Below are positions 40,316 to 48,060 of a stretch of 64,000 nt of DNA, in pieces. The position numbers and the translations under genes were made by a program. How positions within the stretch are numbered: position 1 is the stretch's first letter; the number at the start of each line of letters is the position of its first letter. The DNA lies in contig DAOTUU010000033.1 of NCBI GenBank assembly GCA_034436555.1, positions 282,113-346,112 of the forward strand, in the 5' to 3' direction. This DNA is from JAFMJV01 sp034436555. GTDB lineage: Bacteria > Chloroflexota > Limnocylindria > Limnocylindrales > CSP1-4. Under the pieces are notes generated by a model that worked only from the letters and a program-made list of their open reading frames with translations, ran no database searches and had not been told where the DNA came from.

Positions 40316-40390
40316 TGGTAGCCGAGGGCGGATTTGAACCACCGACCAAGGGCTTATGAGTCCCCTGCTCTACCACTGAGCTACTCGGCC
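40316..40390 (-). tRNA. tRNA with CAT anticodon (Met, or Ile2)
   Basis: A complete cloverleaf with encoded CCA. The acceptor stem is GGCCGAG with CTCGGCT, with a first G-T pair. The D arm is GCTC/GAGC, the anticodon loop CTCATAA, the variable loop five bases and the T arm GGTGG/CCGCC with TTCAAAT. The anticodon stem closes with an apparent A31-G39 mismatch. A CAT anticodon means elongator methionine unless the C is modified to lysidine. The body resembles known Ile2 tRNAs (AGCTCAGTGG, CTTGGTC), so that identity stays open. It is not the initiator, because the three G-C pairs of the initiator anticodon stem are absent. Confidence 0.92.
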
Positions 40391-40447
40391 GCGGGTGACA
40401 GCCTCGGAATGGTAGCGCACTCCCGCGCCGGTGCGCTGCCGGCGGCC

Positions 40448-41152
40448 CTACTCCACCGTCACCGTGAGCAGCAGCGTCCAGGTCGGCGCGGCGCTCTCGA
40501 AGGGTCGCGCGTACTGGAACGTGACCGTCGTCTCACCGGCGGCGAGGGCGTCGAATGCGAACGCCTGCGCACCGGGTGCGCCGGGCATCGGCGACGCTGC
40601 GGGGATGTCGCTGGTCCCGCTCAGCGCCGTGATGGTGAGGTCGGCGACCGACGGCTCGGCCCAGCTGAACCCGGTGCTCGGGTTGGAGCACAGCTCCACG
40701 ATGTACCGACCACCCGCTGGCGCGCTGATCTGGGCCGTCTGCGAGGGCTGTGCCTCGAACGCCGCGCAGTCCAGGGCGATGGCGGCGGGCGCCGCGGAGG
40801 CGCTGGGTGAGGGCGCCTGGGTGGGCTCGGGCGTGACGACCGGCGCAGCCGTGGGCGTGACGACGGGCGTGGCCGTGGGCTCAGGCGTGGGCGCCTGGGT
40901 GGGCTCCGGCGTGGGCTCCGGCGTGGGCGCCTGGGTGGGCTCGGGGGTCGGCGCCTGCGTGGGCTCGGGGGTGACGACCGGAGCGGCCGTGGGCGCCTGG
41001 GTGGGCTCGGGGGTCGGCGCCTGGGTGGGCTCGGGGGTGACGACCGGCGCGGCCGTGGGCGTGACGACGGGCGTGGCAGCCGGCTTGCCCGAGCAGGCGA
41101 CGAGCAGCAGCAGGCTCGCGGCGACGATCAGCCGCGAGAGATGGGAGCGCAT
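40448..41152 (-). CDS. Chagasin-like (I42) lipoprotein, putative cysteine protease inhibitor
   Basis: A 234-residue lipoprotein. The lipobox LVAC places the lipidated cysteine at residue 20. Residues 24-120 are a Pro/Thr/Glu stalk built from TPEPTQAP-type repeats. The C-terminal domain (about 125-234) has the chagasin/I42 signature NPSTGFSW at 157-164, a GAPGAQAFAF loop and the closing ARPFE near 215-219. These loops insert into the active cleft of papain-like proteases in characterised members. C129 and C155 may form a disulfide. ATG at 41152 follows GGAGG at ideal spacing. It would display an inhibitor on the outer face of the membrane. Confidence 0.85.
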   Translation of the reverse strand: MRSHLSRLIVAASLLLLVACSGKPAATPVVTPTAAPVVTPEPTQAPTPEPTQAPTAAPVVTPEPTQAPTPEPTQAPTPEPTPEPTQAPTPEPTATPVVTPTAAPVVTPEPTQAPSPSASAAPAAIALDCAAFEAQPSQTAQISAPAGGRYIVELCSNPSTGFSWAEPSVADLTITALSGTSDIPAASPMPGAPGAQAFAFDALAAGETTVTFQYARPFESAAPTWTLLLTVTVE

Positions 41153-41293
41153 GGAACCTCCGAGCATGTGGGCGGATCGGGACGCCCACGGACGTCCGGC
41201 CCCTGGGCATGGGTCGACGCCGCACAGCATGCACGCTCGCACGCCGGTCTGCACGGCGCGCGAGGCGCCTCCGGACCGATCGGTCAGACCTGT

Positions 41294-41299
41294 CAGACT
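41294..41299 (+). promoter_or_regulatory. Possible leaderless -10 element
   Basis: CAGACT six bases before the GTG at 41306. It differs from the TANNNT pattern at the first base but has the same spacing as the other leaderless starts. Confidence 0.3.
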
Positions 41300-41305
41300 T
41301 CATGC

Positions 41306-41485
41306 GTGAGACTCATGGGCCACCTGCTCGGAACACTGGGATTCCGCTGGCAGATACGCAGACTGCGGCTCCTCGAGCGACTCCGTGACCTCATCACGCT
41401 GGCGCTCGTGATGGGCAGCGTGGGTGCCGCGATCGGCTACGCACTGGTGCGCCGCGGCGCCACGGAGTCGGACGTGGACGGATGA
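41306..41485 (+). CDS. Small membrane protein coupled to the next gene
   Basis: About 59 residues from GTG at 41306, or 56 from ATG at 41315. A basic amphipathic N-terminus (RWQIRRLRLLERLRDLI) leads into one hydrophobic helix (ITLALVMGSVGAAIGYALV) and a short acidic tail. No family is recognised. The stop overlaps the following multi-pass membrane protein as ATGA, so it may be a small subunit or regulator of that protein. It is divergent from the chagasin-like lipoprotein. Confidence 0.55.
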   Translation: MRLMGHLLGTLGFRWQIRRLRLLERLRDLITLALVMGSVGAAIGYALVRRGATESDVDG

Positions 41486-42456
41486 CCCAGCCGGAGCCAC
41501 CGCACCCTGCGGACCGGTCGACGGCCATGGGCGCCGATGGTCCGGGCGCGCGACTTCGACCCCTGCCCGTCGGGGCCCTGCTCGAGGTCGGGTTCCGCGT
41601 GATGCGTCGCCATTGGGCGGTCCTGCTCGGTCTCTCCTTCCTGCTGGGGTCGCCCGCGGCGCTGTTGAGCGCCGCCGCATCCGTGCCGCTCGGCGATGCG
41701 CTGCTGCGCATCCTGCCCCAGACCGGCGCCGCGACGCCCACCGGCATCAGCGACGCACAGCTGCGACAGCTGGGCGACGGACTCCTGCTGTCGGTCGTCG
41801 GCGACATCGTGGCGGGGATCCTCGCCGCAGTCGTGGCCATCGGCTGCTCGACGGTGGTCGCGCTGGACTATCGCGCGCGGCGCGTGACGTTCGGAGACAC
41901 CCTCGCACAGGCGCTCACACACGCACTGACGGCGCTGGGTGTCGCGCTCGTCATGGGACTCACGCAGGTGGGAATCGTCGCGGCAGGCGGCGGGGGCGCC
42001 GTGGCGATGCTGCTCGCATTCTCCCCGGAGGGTCCGGGCGCGGGCGGTCCGGGCGTCTTCCTCGCGCTCATCGTCGGCGTCGCGACCGTGCTCCTGGTGG
42101 TGCTCATGAGCATCCGCTGGACCCTCGCCATCCCCGTGGTCGCGGTGGAGGGGGTCGGGCCCATCGACGCGCTCCGACGCAGCTGGCACCTCACCCGTGA
42201 CAGCGCTTGGCGCACCTTCGGCGTGTTGGTGCTGCTGGCCATCCTCGTCACCGTCCTGGGGGCCCTCCTCGCCCAGCTGCTGGCCGTCGTGATCGTCGAT
42301 CTGCTGCTCGGCCCGGCCGGCCTGGAGGTGATCGGCGAGACGCTCGTGAGCACGCTGGTCGCACTGCTGCTGGCACCCGTGACGGCGGTCATCCTGACGG
42401 TGTATCTGTTCGACCAGAAGGTGCGCCGGGATCGCTGGGACCTGCCGGGTTCCTGA
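41482..42456 (+). CDS. Multi-pass membrane protein, GPDPase-membrane-domain-like
   Basis: A 324-residue integral membrane protein with about six helices. The segment RWTLAIPVVAVEGVGPIDAL followed by RRSWHLTRDSAWRTFGVLVL is characteristic of the glycerophosphodiester phosphodiesterase membrane domain/DUF975-like group, whose members are widespread and poorly characterised. There is no catalytic phosphodiesterase domain, so the name does not imply that activity. The N-terminus is a Pro-rich cytoplasmic stretch. It is coupled by ATGA to the small membrane protein upstream and converges on a DivIC-like gene. Confidence 0.78.
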   Translation: MTQPEPPHPADRSTAMGADGPGARLRPLPVGALLEVGFRVMRRHWAVLLGLSFLLGSPAALLSAAASVPLGDALLRILPQTGAATPTGISDAQLRQLGDGLLLSVVGDIVAGILAAVVAIGCSTVVALDYRARRVTFGDTLAQALTHALTALGVALVMGLTQVGIVAAGGGGAVAMLLAFSPEGPGAGGPGVFLALIVGVATVLLVVLMSIRWTLAIPVVAVEGVGPIDALRRSWHLTRDSAWRTFGVLVLLAILVTVLGALLAQLLAVVIVDLLLGPAGLEVIGETLVSTLVALLLAPVTAVILTVYLFDQKVRRDRWDLPGS

Positions 42457-42477
42457 CGGCGCGATCGCCTGCCGTGC

Positions 42478-42948
42478 TCAGCTGCCGATGAGCAGGTCCA
42501 GCCAGTCGTCCAGCGGTGTGGTCGCGGGCGAGTCCGAATCGCCACCGCCCAGCGGTGTCATGGCCGCTGGAGCGGGCGCACCCGGCGCCAGCGCGAACGG
42601 GTGCTCGACCGGCTCCCCCATGCCGTAGCTGCGCGACAGGAACTCCAGGAACGTCTCGTCCCGGATGCGCTCGATCTCCACGGCGCCCGCCGCCGCCTGT
42701 GCGCTCAGTGACGCGTTCACGCGCTGCTCCACGGCCAGTCGCGCGTTCGCATCCGAGGCATCGGCGAGGGCGTTCGCGAACACCACGAACAGCCAGGTCG
42801 CCAGGATGACACCGATGATGGCGTAGACCGTGCGTCGCTCCATGCGCGATCGCCGCAGCGAGCGCACCACGCGCGCCGTGGATGCGGAGGCGGATCGCGA
42901 CACGGCGGCGGGCGCGGAGGCGGGTGACGACGGTGAGGTGCCGGACAT
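42478..42948 (-). CDS. FtsB/DivIC-like septum-associated protein (tentative)
   Basis: A 156-residue bitopic protein: Ser/Ala-rich cytoplasmic N-terminus, one membrane helix (about 38-58, VYAIIGVILATWLFVVFANAL), a short helical segment (NARLAVEQRVNASLSAQAAA) and the stretch IRDETFLEFLSRSYGMGEPV ending in FALAPGAP. That order, and the motif of a short helix followed by Y-G-x-G-x-P and a proline-rich end, resembles FtsB/DivIC proteins of the divisome. The helix is shorter than in classic coiled coils, so this is tentative. ATG at 42948 lies about 11 bases after a TACGCT -10 with TTGACA 18 bases further upstream. A later ATG at 42843 is possible. Confidence 0.55.
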   Translation of the reverse strand: MSGTSPSSPASAPAAVSRSASASTARVVRSLRRSRMERRTVYAIIGVILATWLFVVFANALADASDANARLAVEQRVNASLSAQAAAGAVEIERIRDETFLEFLSRSYGMGEPVEHPFALAPGAPAPAAMTPLGGGDSDSPATTPLDDWLDLLIGS

Positions 42949-42959
42949 GGTCGCCGCGC

Positions 42960-42989
42960 AGCGTAGGCCGGGACAGGTGAGGGTGTCAA
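42960..42989 (-). promoter_or_regulatory. Consensus-like promoter of the DivIC-like gene
   Basis: Minus-strand TTGACA (42989-42984), an 18-base spacer and TACGCT (42965-42960). The transcription start would fall about five bases before the ATG at 42948, giving an almost leaderless message. Confidence 0.6.
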
Positions 42990-43005
42990 ACACGCTCCGC
43001 ACTGC

Positions 43006-43011
43006 TAGACT
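43006..43011 (+). promoter_or_regulatory. -10 element of mrfA
   Basis: TAGACT, predicting a leader of about 47 bases with GGAGG near the ATG at 43065. A TGTCAA 16 bases upstream is the complement of the -35 of the divergent gene, so both promoters would use overlapping DNA. Confidence 0.4.
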
Positions 43012-43064
43012 GCGCTCTCAGCAACCGAACAGATGATCGGTTTGATGCTCGGAGGCCGGGAAGG

Positions 43065-45380
43065 ATGCGCGTCTATCAGCCGCTGGGGACCGTGGAGGCG
43101 CTGGAGCGCTTCCTTGCCGACCCGTCGGTGCAGGACGCGGTGGCGGCCCGCCGCGTCATCCCCGCGCGTCCAGCGCAGACCCTGCCGATCCCCGCCTGGC
43201 TGGACCCGCGCCTCGTGACCGCGCTGGGCCGGCGCGGCATCGCGGAGCTGTACACGCACCAGGTGGAGGCCCTGGAGTCCCTGCGCGCGGGGCAGGACAT
43301 CGCGGTGGTCACGCCGACCGCCTCGGGCAAGTCGCTGTGTTACAACCTGCCGGTCCTGGACGCCGTCGCGGGCGATCCGTCCGCCCGGGCGCTCTACCTG
43401 TTCCCCACCAAGGCCCTCAGCCAGGACCAGCTCGCGGAGGTGCGGGAACTGGCCGGCCTCGCCGACCTGGACCTGGTCGCCGCGGTGTACGACGGGGACA
43501 CGCCGGCGCCCATCCGGCAGTCGATCCGGGCGGCGGGCCAGATCGTGGTCACCAACCCGGACATGCTCCACTCCGCGATCCTGCCCCACCACACCAAGTG
43601 GTTCCAGCTGTTCGAGCAGCTGCGCTACATCGTGGTGGATGAGGCACACACGTACCGGGGCGTGTTCGGGTCGCACGTCGCGAACGTGCTGCGGCGGCTC
43701 GCCCGGATCTGCGCCCACTACGGGTCCGCGCCCCGCATCGTGTGCTGCTCGGCCACGATCGGGAACCCCGGGGAGCTGGCGTCCACGCTGACCGGGCGTC
43801 CCGTGCGGGTGATCGACCGCAACGGCGCCCCCAACGGCGAGAAGCACCTGCTGGTGCTGGACCCTCCGGTCATCGACCAGCGCTCGGGCGTCCGGCCCGG
43901 ACCCAACGGCCTGGCCCGGCGCGGCGCGCTCACGTTCCTGCGGGGCGGCCGCCAGACGATCGTGTTCGCCCGTTCCCGCCACGCCGTGGAACTGCTCCTG
44001 ACGCACCTCAAGGAGGCGTTCCGGGAGGCGCGCGGTCCGCGCGAGCGGATCCGGGGCTACCGCTCGGGGTACCTGCCCACGGAGCGCCGTGAGATCGAGC
44101 GCGGGCTGCGCTCCGGGGAGCTGCTGGGCGTGGTGAGCACGAACGCCCTGGAGCTGGGCATCGACATCGGCGGCCTGGATGTGGCCATCCTGGCGGGGTA
44201 CCCGGGCACGATCGCGGGGGCGCGCCAGCAGATGGGCCGCGCCGGACGGCGGCAGGCGGTGAGCGTGGCCATCCTGGTCGCCGGGAACGGGGCGATCGAC
44301 CGATACCTCGCGGCGCACCCCGACTGGCTGTTCGAGGCCACGCCGGAGGAGGCGCGGCTGGACCCGGAGAACGTCCACGTGCTCCTGGCGCATCTGCGGG
44401 CGGCCGCGTTCGAGCTGCCGTTCGGTCCCGGGGAGACGTTCGGGCCGGGGCCCGCGGACGACCTGCTGGCATTCCTGGCGGAGGAGGCGCATGTGCGCCA
44501 GGCGGACGACGGCCGCTGGTACTGGGCGAGCGAGAACTTCCCGGCGTCGGAGATCTCGCTCCGCACCTCCGCGCCGGAGAACGTGGTCATCATCGACGCG
44601 TCCGGGTCACCGCGGCCGCGGGTCATCGGTGAGGTGGACCTGTTCTCGGCACGCACCCTGGTCCATGAGAACGCGATCTACCTCCATGAGTCGCGCCAGT
44701 ACCACGTGGACCGCCTGGAGTGGGAGGAGCGGCGGGCGTACGTCCGGCCCATCGACGTGGAGCACTACACCCAGGCGGAGCTGTCGGTGACGCTCAAGCC
44801 GCTCGACGAGTTCGACGAGGCTCCCCTCCCCGGCGCCCGGCGCGTCCACGGCGAGGTGATGGTGTCGACCATCGCCACGCTGTTCAAGAAGCTGAAGCTG
44901 GACACGCACGAGAACCTGGGCTGGGGCCGCATCCACCTGCCCGAGATCGAGCTCCAGACGACCGCCTGGTGGCTTACGCTGGACGATGCCGCGAACGGCT
45001 GGAAGCGCGACGAGCTCGACGTGGCCCTCGTGGCGGCGGGCAAGGCGCTCCAGACCGTGGCCTGCGTGCTGCTGATGAGCGACCCGCATGACCTGGGGAT
45101 GACCGCGCAGGTCCGCTCACCGCACTCGGAGCGGCCGGTGGTGTACCTCTGGGAGTCGGTGCCGGGGGGCGTGGGCCTGTCCGTGCGGCTGTTCGAACGG
45201 ACCGCGGAGCTGCTCGCGGGCGCGGAGGCGTTGGTCGCGGGCTGCGACTGCGACGAGGGCTGCCCGGCGTGCGTGGGACCGCACGGCGAGACGGGCGGCG
45301 CGGGCCGCACGCTGGCTCTCCGACTGCTGCGGCAGGTGATGGCGCCGGCCGCCGCGGACGCGTCCCCGGCGGCCGCCTGA
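43065..45380 (+). CDS. mrfA: DEAD/DEAH-box helicase with DUF1998 domain, MrfA-like
   Basis: A 771-residue superfamily 2 helicase. Walker A is TPTASGKS at 83-90, the DEAH box is in IVVDEAHTYRG, motif III is CCSATIGNP, and motif VI is QQMGRAGRR. The C-terminal DUF1998/MZB domain ends in a four-cysteine cluster (C727, C729, C733, C736 in CDCDEGCPAC) that should bind zinc. This is the architecture of Bacillus MrfA (YprA), a 3'-5' DNA helicase needed for mitomycin C damage repair. The next gene, 11 bases downstream, encodes the matching MrfB-type nuclease, which supports the call. ATG at 43065 has GGAGG nine bases upstream. Confidence 0.93.
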   Translation: MRVYQPLGTVEALERFLADPSVQDAVAARRVIPARPAQTLPIPAWLDPRLVTALGRRGIAELYTHQVEALESLRAGQDIAVVTPTASGKSLCYNLPVLDAVAGDPSARALYLFPTKALSQDQLAEVRELAGLADLDLVAAVYDGDTPAPIRQSIRAAGQIVVTNPDMLHSAILPHHTKWFQLFEQLRYIVVDEAHTYRGVFGSHVANVLRRLARICAHYGSAPRIVCCSATIGNPGELASTLTGRPVRVIDRNGAPNGEKHLLVLDPPVIDQRSGVRPGPNGLARRGALTFLRGGRQTIVFARSRHAVELLLTHLKEAFREARGPRERIRGYRSGYLPTERREIERGLRSGELLGVVSTNALELGIDIGGLDVAILAGYPGTIAGARQQMGRAGRRQAVSVAILVAGNGAIDRYLAAHPDWLFEATPEEARLDPENVHVLLAHLRAAAFELPFGPGETFGPGPADDLLAFLAEEAHVRQADDGRWYWASENFPASEISLRTSAPENVVIIDASGSPRPRVIGEVDLFSARTLVHENAIYLHESRQYHVDRLEWEERRAYVRPIDVEHYTQAELSVTLKPLDEFDEAPLPGARRVHGEVMVSTIATLFKKLKLDTHENLGWGRIHLPEIELQTTAWWLTLDDAANGWKRDELDVALVAAGKALQTVACVLLMSDPHDLGMTAQVRSPHSERPVVYLWESVPGGVGLSVRLFERTAELLAGAEALVAGCDCDEGCPACVGPHGETGGAGRTLALRLLRQVMAPAAADASPAAA

Positions 45381-45390
45381 TCGATCGATC

Positions 45391-46779
45391 GTGACATCCG
45401 AGTTGGCACAGGCCGGGCCGACCCTGCCCGACATGGCCACCTCCGGCGCCGCCGCGCTCCGCCTCCGCCGCCTGGACCGCCTGCGGGCGGCCGCGCCCGT
45501 CGCGCCCCCGGAGCTGGTGCACATCCCCGTGGATGCGCCGGACCCCGCACCGCGTTTCGTCGTGGAGCCCGCGGTCCGCGCGCGGCCGGCGCCCGACGCC
45601 CGGACCCTGGCGGCCGCGCTCGATGCGGACGTCCTGGAGACGCGCACAGGGCCCGTGGTCGTCGCCCAGACTGTCCTCCGGCTGCCGGCGGGCTTCGACG
45701 CGTTGCGGGACCTGCCGGTCTCCGTGGACCCGGGGCCGCCCATCGTGTGCCTGGACACGGAGACCACGGGCCTGGGCACGGCCGCGGGCACGATCCCGTT
45801 CCTGGTGGGTGCGGGCGCGTGGGAGGGTGACCGGTTCGTGGTCCGCCAGCTCCTGATGCCGGACCATCCCTCCGAGCGGGCGCTGCTGGGCGCGCTGCGG
45901 GAGCTGCTCCCCCCAGATGCCACGCTCGTCACCTACAACGGGCGCACCTTCGACTGGCCGCTGCTGGTGGCGCGGTTCCGGATGCATGGTGAGGCGGCGC
46001 CTCGCTACGGGCAGCACCTGGATCTGCTGACGATCGCCCGGCAGGTCTGGAAGCACCGGCTGCCGGACGCACGCCTGGCGAGCGTGGAGACGGCGATCGC
46101 GGGCGTGACGCGGTCGGATGACCTGCCCGGTGCAGCGATCCCGGACCGCTACTTCTCGTGGCTGCGATCGGGCCGGCCGGACCTGCTGGTGGACGTCGTG
46201 CGCCACAACCGCCAGGACATCGTGTCGCTGGCACTCCTGATGCGCGTGCTGAACGACGAGCTGCTGCCGGCGCGGACGCGGTGGGGCGCCGGGCGGGGAG
46301 CTGGTCCTGCCGGCGTCGACGCGCTGGTCCAACCCGGCGACCTGGCCGGCCTGGGCCGGGCGTACGCGCGCCACCGGCGACACGAGGATGCGCTGGGCTG
46401 CTATGAGGCGGCCCTGGAGCGGCTCGCCCCGTGGCACGGCCGCGACCTCCAGGATCGGGTCGCTGCGGACCGGGCGCGCGTGCTCGCCCGGATGGGCCGC
46501 AGGGATGAGGCGGCGGGCGCCTGGGAGGCGGTGGCGCTGGACGGCGGACCGCTCGCGGCGCTCGCCTGGATCCAGGTCGCCAAGGCGCGCGAGCATCGGG
46601 GCCGGGATGTCCGGCGTGCGCTGGATGCGGCCCAGCGGGCGGAGGCGCTCGCGGCACGCGCGCGACTGTTCGGGATGCCGGACCGGATCGTGGAGCGGGA
46701 CGTGGGCAGGCGCCTGGTGCGATTGCGGCGCATGCTCGCCGACGAGCGGGTACCCATGGCCGGACGCCGCGGGGGGTGA
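45391..46779 (+). CDS. mrfB: RNase H-like (DEDD) exonuclease with TPR tail, MrfB-like
   Basis: A 462-residue protein. The central exonuclease domain (about 115-295) has the first acidic pair D122/E124 in CLDTETTGLG, then TYNGRTFDWPLL and the late H/D pair in RHNRQDIVSLALL, as in the ribonuclease H-like YprB/MrfB family. The C-terminal 150 residues form TPR-like helical repeats (LGRAYARHRRHEDALGCYEA, VLARMGRRDEAAGAWEAVAL). In Bacillus, MrfB works with MrfA in a UvrA-independent repair route. GTG at 45391 is taken as the start; ATG at 45433 is an alternative. It is in an operon with mrfA. Confidence 0.9.
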   Translation: MTSELAQAGPTLPDMATSGAAALRLRRLDRLRAAAPVAPPELVHIPVDAPDPAPRFVVEPAVRARPAPDARTLAAALDADVLETRTGPVVVAQTVLRLPAGFDALRDLPVSVDPGPPIVCLDTETTGLGTAAGTIPFLVGAGAWEGDRFVVRQLLMPDHPSERALLGALRELLPPDATLVTYNGRTFDWPLLVARFRMHGEAAPRYGQHLDLLTIARQVWKHRLPDARLASVETAIAGVTRSDDLPGAAIPDRYFSWLRSGRPDLLVDVVRHNRQDIVSLALLMRVLNDELLPARTRWGAGRGAGPAGVDALVQPGDLAGLGRAYARHRRHEDALGCYEAALERLAPWHGRDLQDRVAADRARVLARMGRRDEAAGAWEAVALDGGPLAALAWIQVAKAREHRGRDVRRALDAAQRAEALAARARLFGMPDRIVERDVGRRLVRLRRMLADERVPMAGRRGG

Positions 46780-46865
46780 CATACCCCCACGCTCCCCGGT
46801 GCATGCGGCAGGCTGCGGGATCCGGTCGTCCCGGGAGGTCCGTCCGGCCCGCGTCGGTCGCGCGG

Positions 46866-46895
46866 TTGACACGGCGCCCCCGCCGTCGGGATGAT
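46866..46895 (+). promoter_or_regulatory. Promoter of the oxidoreductase gene
   Basis: TTGACA at 46866-46871, an 18-base spacer and GATGAT at 46890-46895. A leader of about 50 bases would carry the AGGAGG site of the gene at 46952. Confidence 0.5.
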
Positions 46896-46951
46896 GACGC
46901 GCCGCGATGCGCGCGAAGGATGCGACCGCAGGCGACAGGAGGGACGACCCC

Positions 46952-47947
46952 ATGAAGGTGGCGCTGCTGGGCGCCGGGCGCATCGGCGCGATGCATGCAC
47001 GCCTGCTGGCCAGCCTGCCGGACGTGGAGCTCCTGGTGACGGACGTGGACGCGGCACGGACCGCCGCGGTCGCGGCCGAGACCGGAGCGCGGGCGATGCC
47101 CTCGGTCAGCTCGGCGATCGCCGCCGCCGACGCCCTTGCGATCGCGTCCAGCACCGACACGCACGCGGAGCTCGTCCGGGCAGGCCTCGCGCGCGGCATC
47201 CCGATGTTCTGCGAGAAGCCGCTGGCGAAGGACCTGGCGGGATCGATCCTGCTCGCCCGCGAGGTCGAGGCACGGAATGGCGTGCTCCAGCTCGGATTCC
47301 AGCGTCGCTTCGACCCGGGATATCAGGAGGCTCGCCGCCTGATCGCGAGCGGCGACCTGGGCACCGTGTATCTCGCCCGACTCGCGGGCCATGACCCGGC
47401 CCCGCCGCCAGAGGCGTACATCCCCGCGTCGGGTGGCCTGTTCCGGGACTTCTCGGTGCACGACTTCGACATCATCCGCTGGCTCCTGGCCACGGAGGTC
47501 GAGGAGGTCTACGCGGCCGGCGCCGTGCGCGGGTTCCCGGTGTTCGCCAAGTACGGCGATGTGGACAGCGCTGTCCTCGCGCTTCGGATGTGCGACGGCG
47601 TCCTCGTGGCGATGACGGCGTCCCGCCATGACCCTCGGGGATATGACGTGCGGGCGGAGCTGTTCGGCTCGAGGGACTCGATCTCGGTCGGGCTCGACGC
47701 CCGGATGCCGCTGCGCTCCGTCGAGCCTGGGGTGCCCGCCCCCACCCAGGCAGGCTGGACCGGCTTCATCGAGCGCTTCACGCCTGCCTACACCGCGGAG
47801 CTGACCGCGTTCGTGGAGGTCGCCGCCGGACGGCTCCCCTCCCCCTGCACCGCACGCGACGGCGTGGAGTCGCTGCGGATCGCGGAGGCGGCCACGCGCT
47901 CGCTCGCCGAGCATCGTCCGGTGCCGCTCGACGAGATCCCCGCCTGA
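46952..47947 (+). CDS. Gfo/Idh/MocA-family oxidoreductase, inositol-2-dehydrogenase-like
   Basis: A 331-residue NAD(P)-dependent sugar dehydrogenase. The Rossmann start is LLGAGRIGAMHARLLASLPD, the EKPLAKD motif (catalytic lysine region, FCEKPLA) follows, then QLGFQRRFDPGYQEARRLI and the GGLFRDFSVHDFDIIRWLL segment that carries the catalytic Asp/His pair. These fit IolG-like myo-inositol 2-dehydrogenases. ATG at 46952 follows AGGAGG with good spacing, which excludes the upstream in-frame ATG. It faces a sugar ABC importer and PfkB kinase cluster, so it may oxidise the imported sugar or cyclitol; the substrate is inference. Confidence 0.9.
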   Translation: MKVALLGAGRIGAMHARLLASLPDVELLVTDVDAARTAAVAAETGARAMPSVSSAIAAADALAIASSTDTHAELVRAGLARGIPMFCEKPLAKDLAGSILLAREVEARNGVLQLGFQRRFDPGYQEARRLIASGDLGTVYLARLAGHDPAPPPEAYIPASGGLFRDFSVHDFDIIRWLLATEVEEVYAAGAVRGFPVFAKYGDVDSAVLALRMCDGVLVAMTASRHDPRGYDVRAELFGSRDSISVGLDARMPLRSVEPGVPAPTQAGWTGFIERFTPAYTAELTAFVEVAAGRLPSPCTARDGVESLRIAEAATRSLAEHRPVPLDEIPA

Positions 47948-47954
47948 GACGGGT

Positions 47955-47986
47955 GCGCCGCCGCTCCCGATCGGGAGCGGCGGCGC
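47955..47986. terminator. Perfect 32-base palindrome, bidirectional terminator
   Basis: Sixteen-base arms (GCGCCGCCGCTCCCGA and its exact complement) with no loop, immediately after the oxidoreductase stop and before the convergent binding-protein gene ends. Confidence 0.7.
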
Positions 47987-48000
47987 TGTCGTCCGCCGAT

Positions 48001-48060
48001 GCGGGCGACGGTCTCTACTGGCGGGTGACAGTCCCTACTGGCGGGTGACGGTCCCTACTG
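48001..48060. repeat. Three 20-base tandem repeats at the binding-protein stop
   Basis: GCGGGCGACGGTCTCTACTG, GCGGGTGACAGTCCCTACTG and GCGGGTGACGGTCCCTACTG follow one another exactly. The third copy contains the stop codon and last glutamine codon of the sugar-binding protein (minus strand). The other two lie in its 3' untranslated region and each carry a CAGTAG copy. Confidence 0.9.

Noticed and set aside
40800..41080. Closely spaced GTGGGCTCGGG-type repeats that look like a CRISPR or VNTR array
   Set aside because: They encode the Pro/Thr/Glu stalk of the chagasin-like lipoprotein in one frame; unit lengths vary and there are no unique spacers or cas genes.
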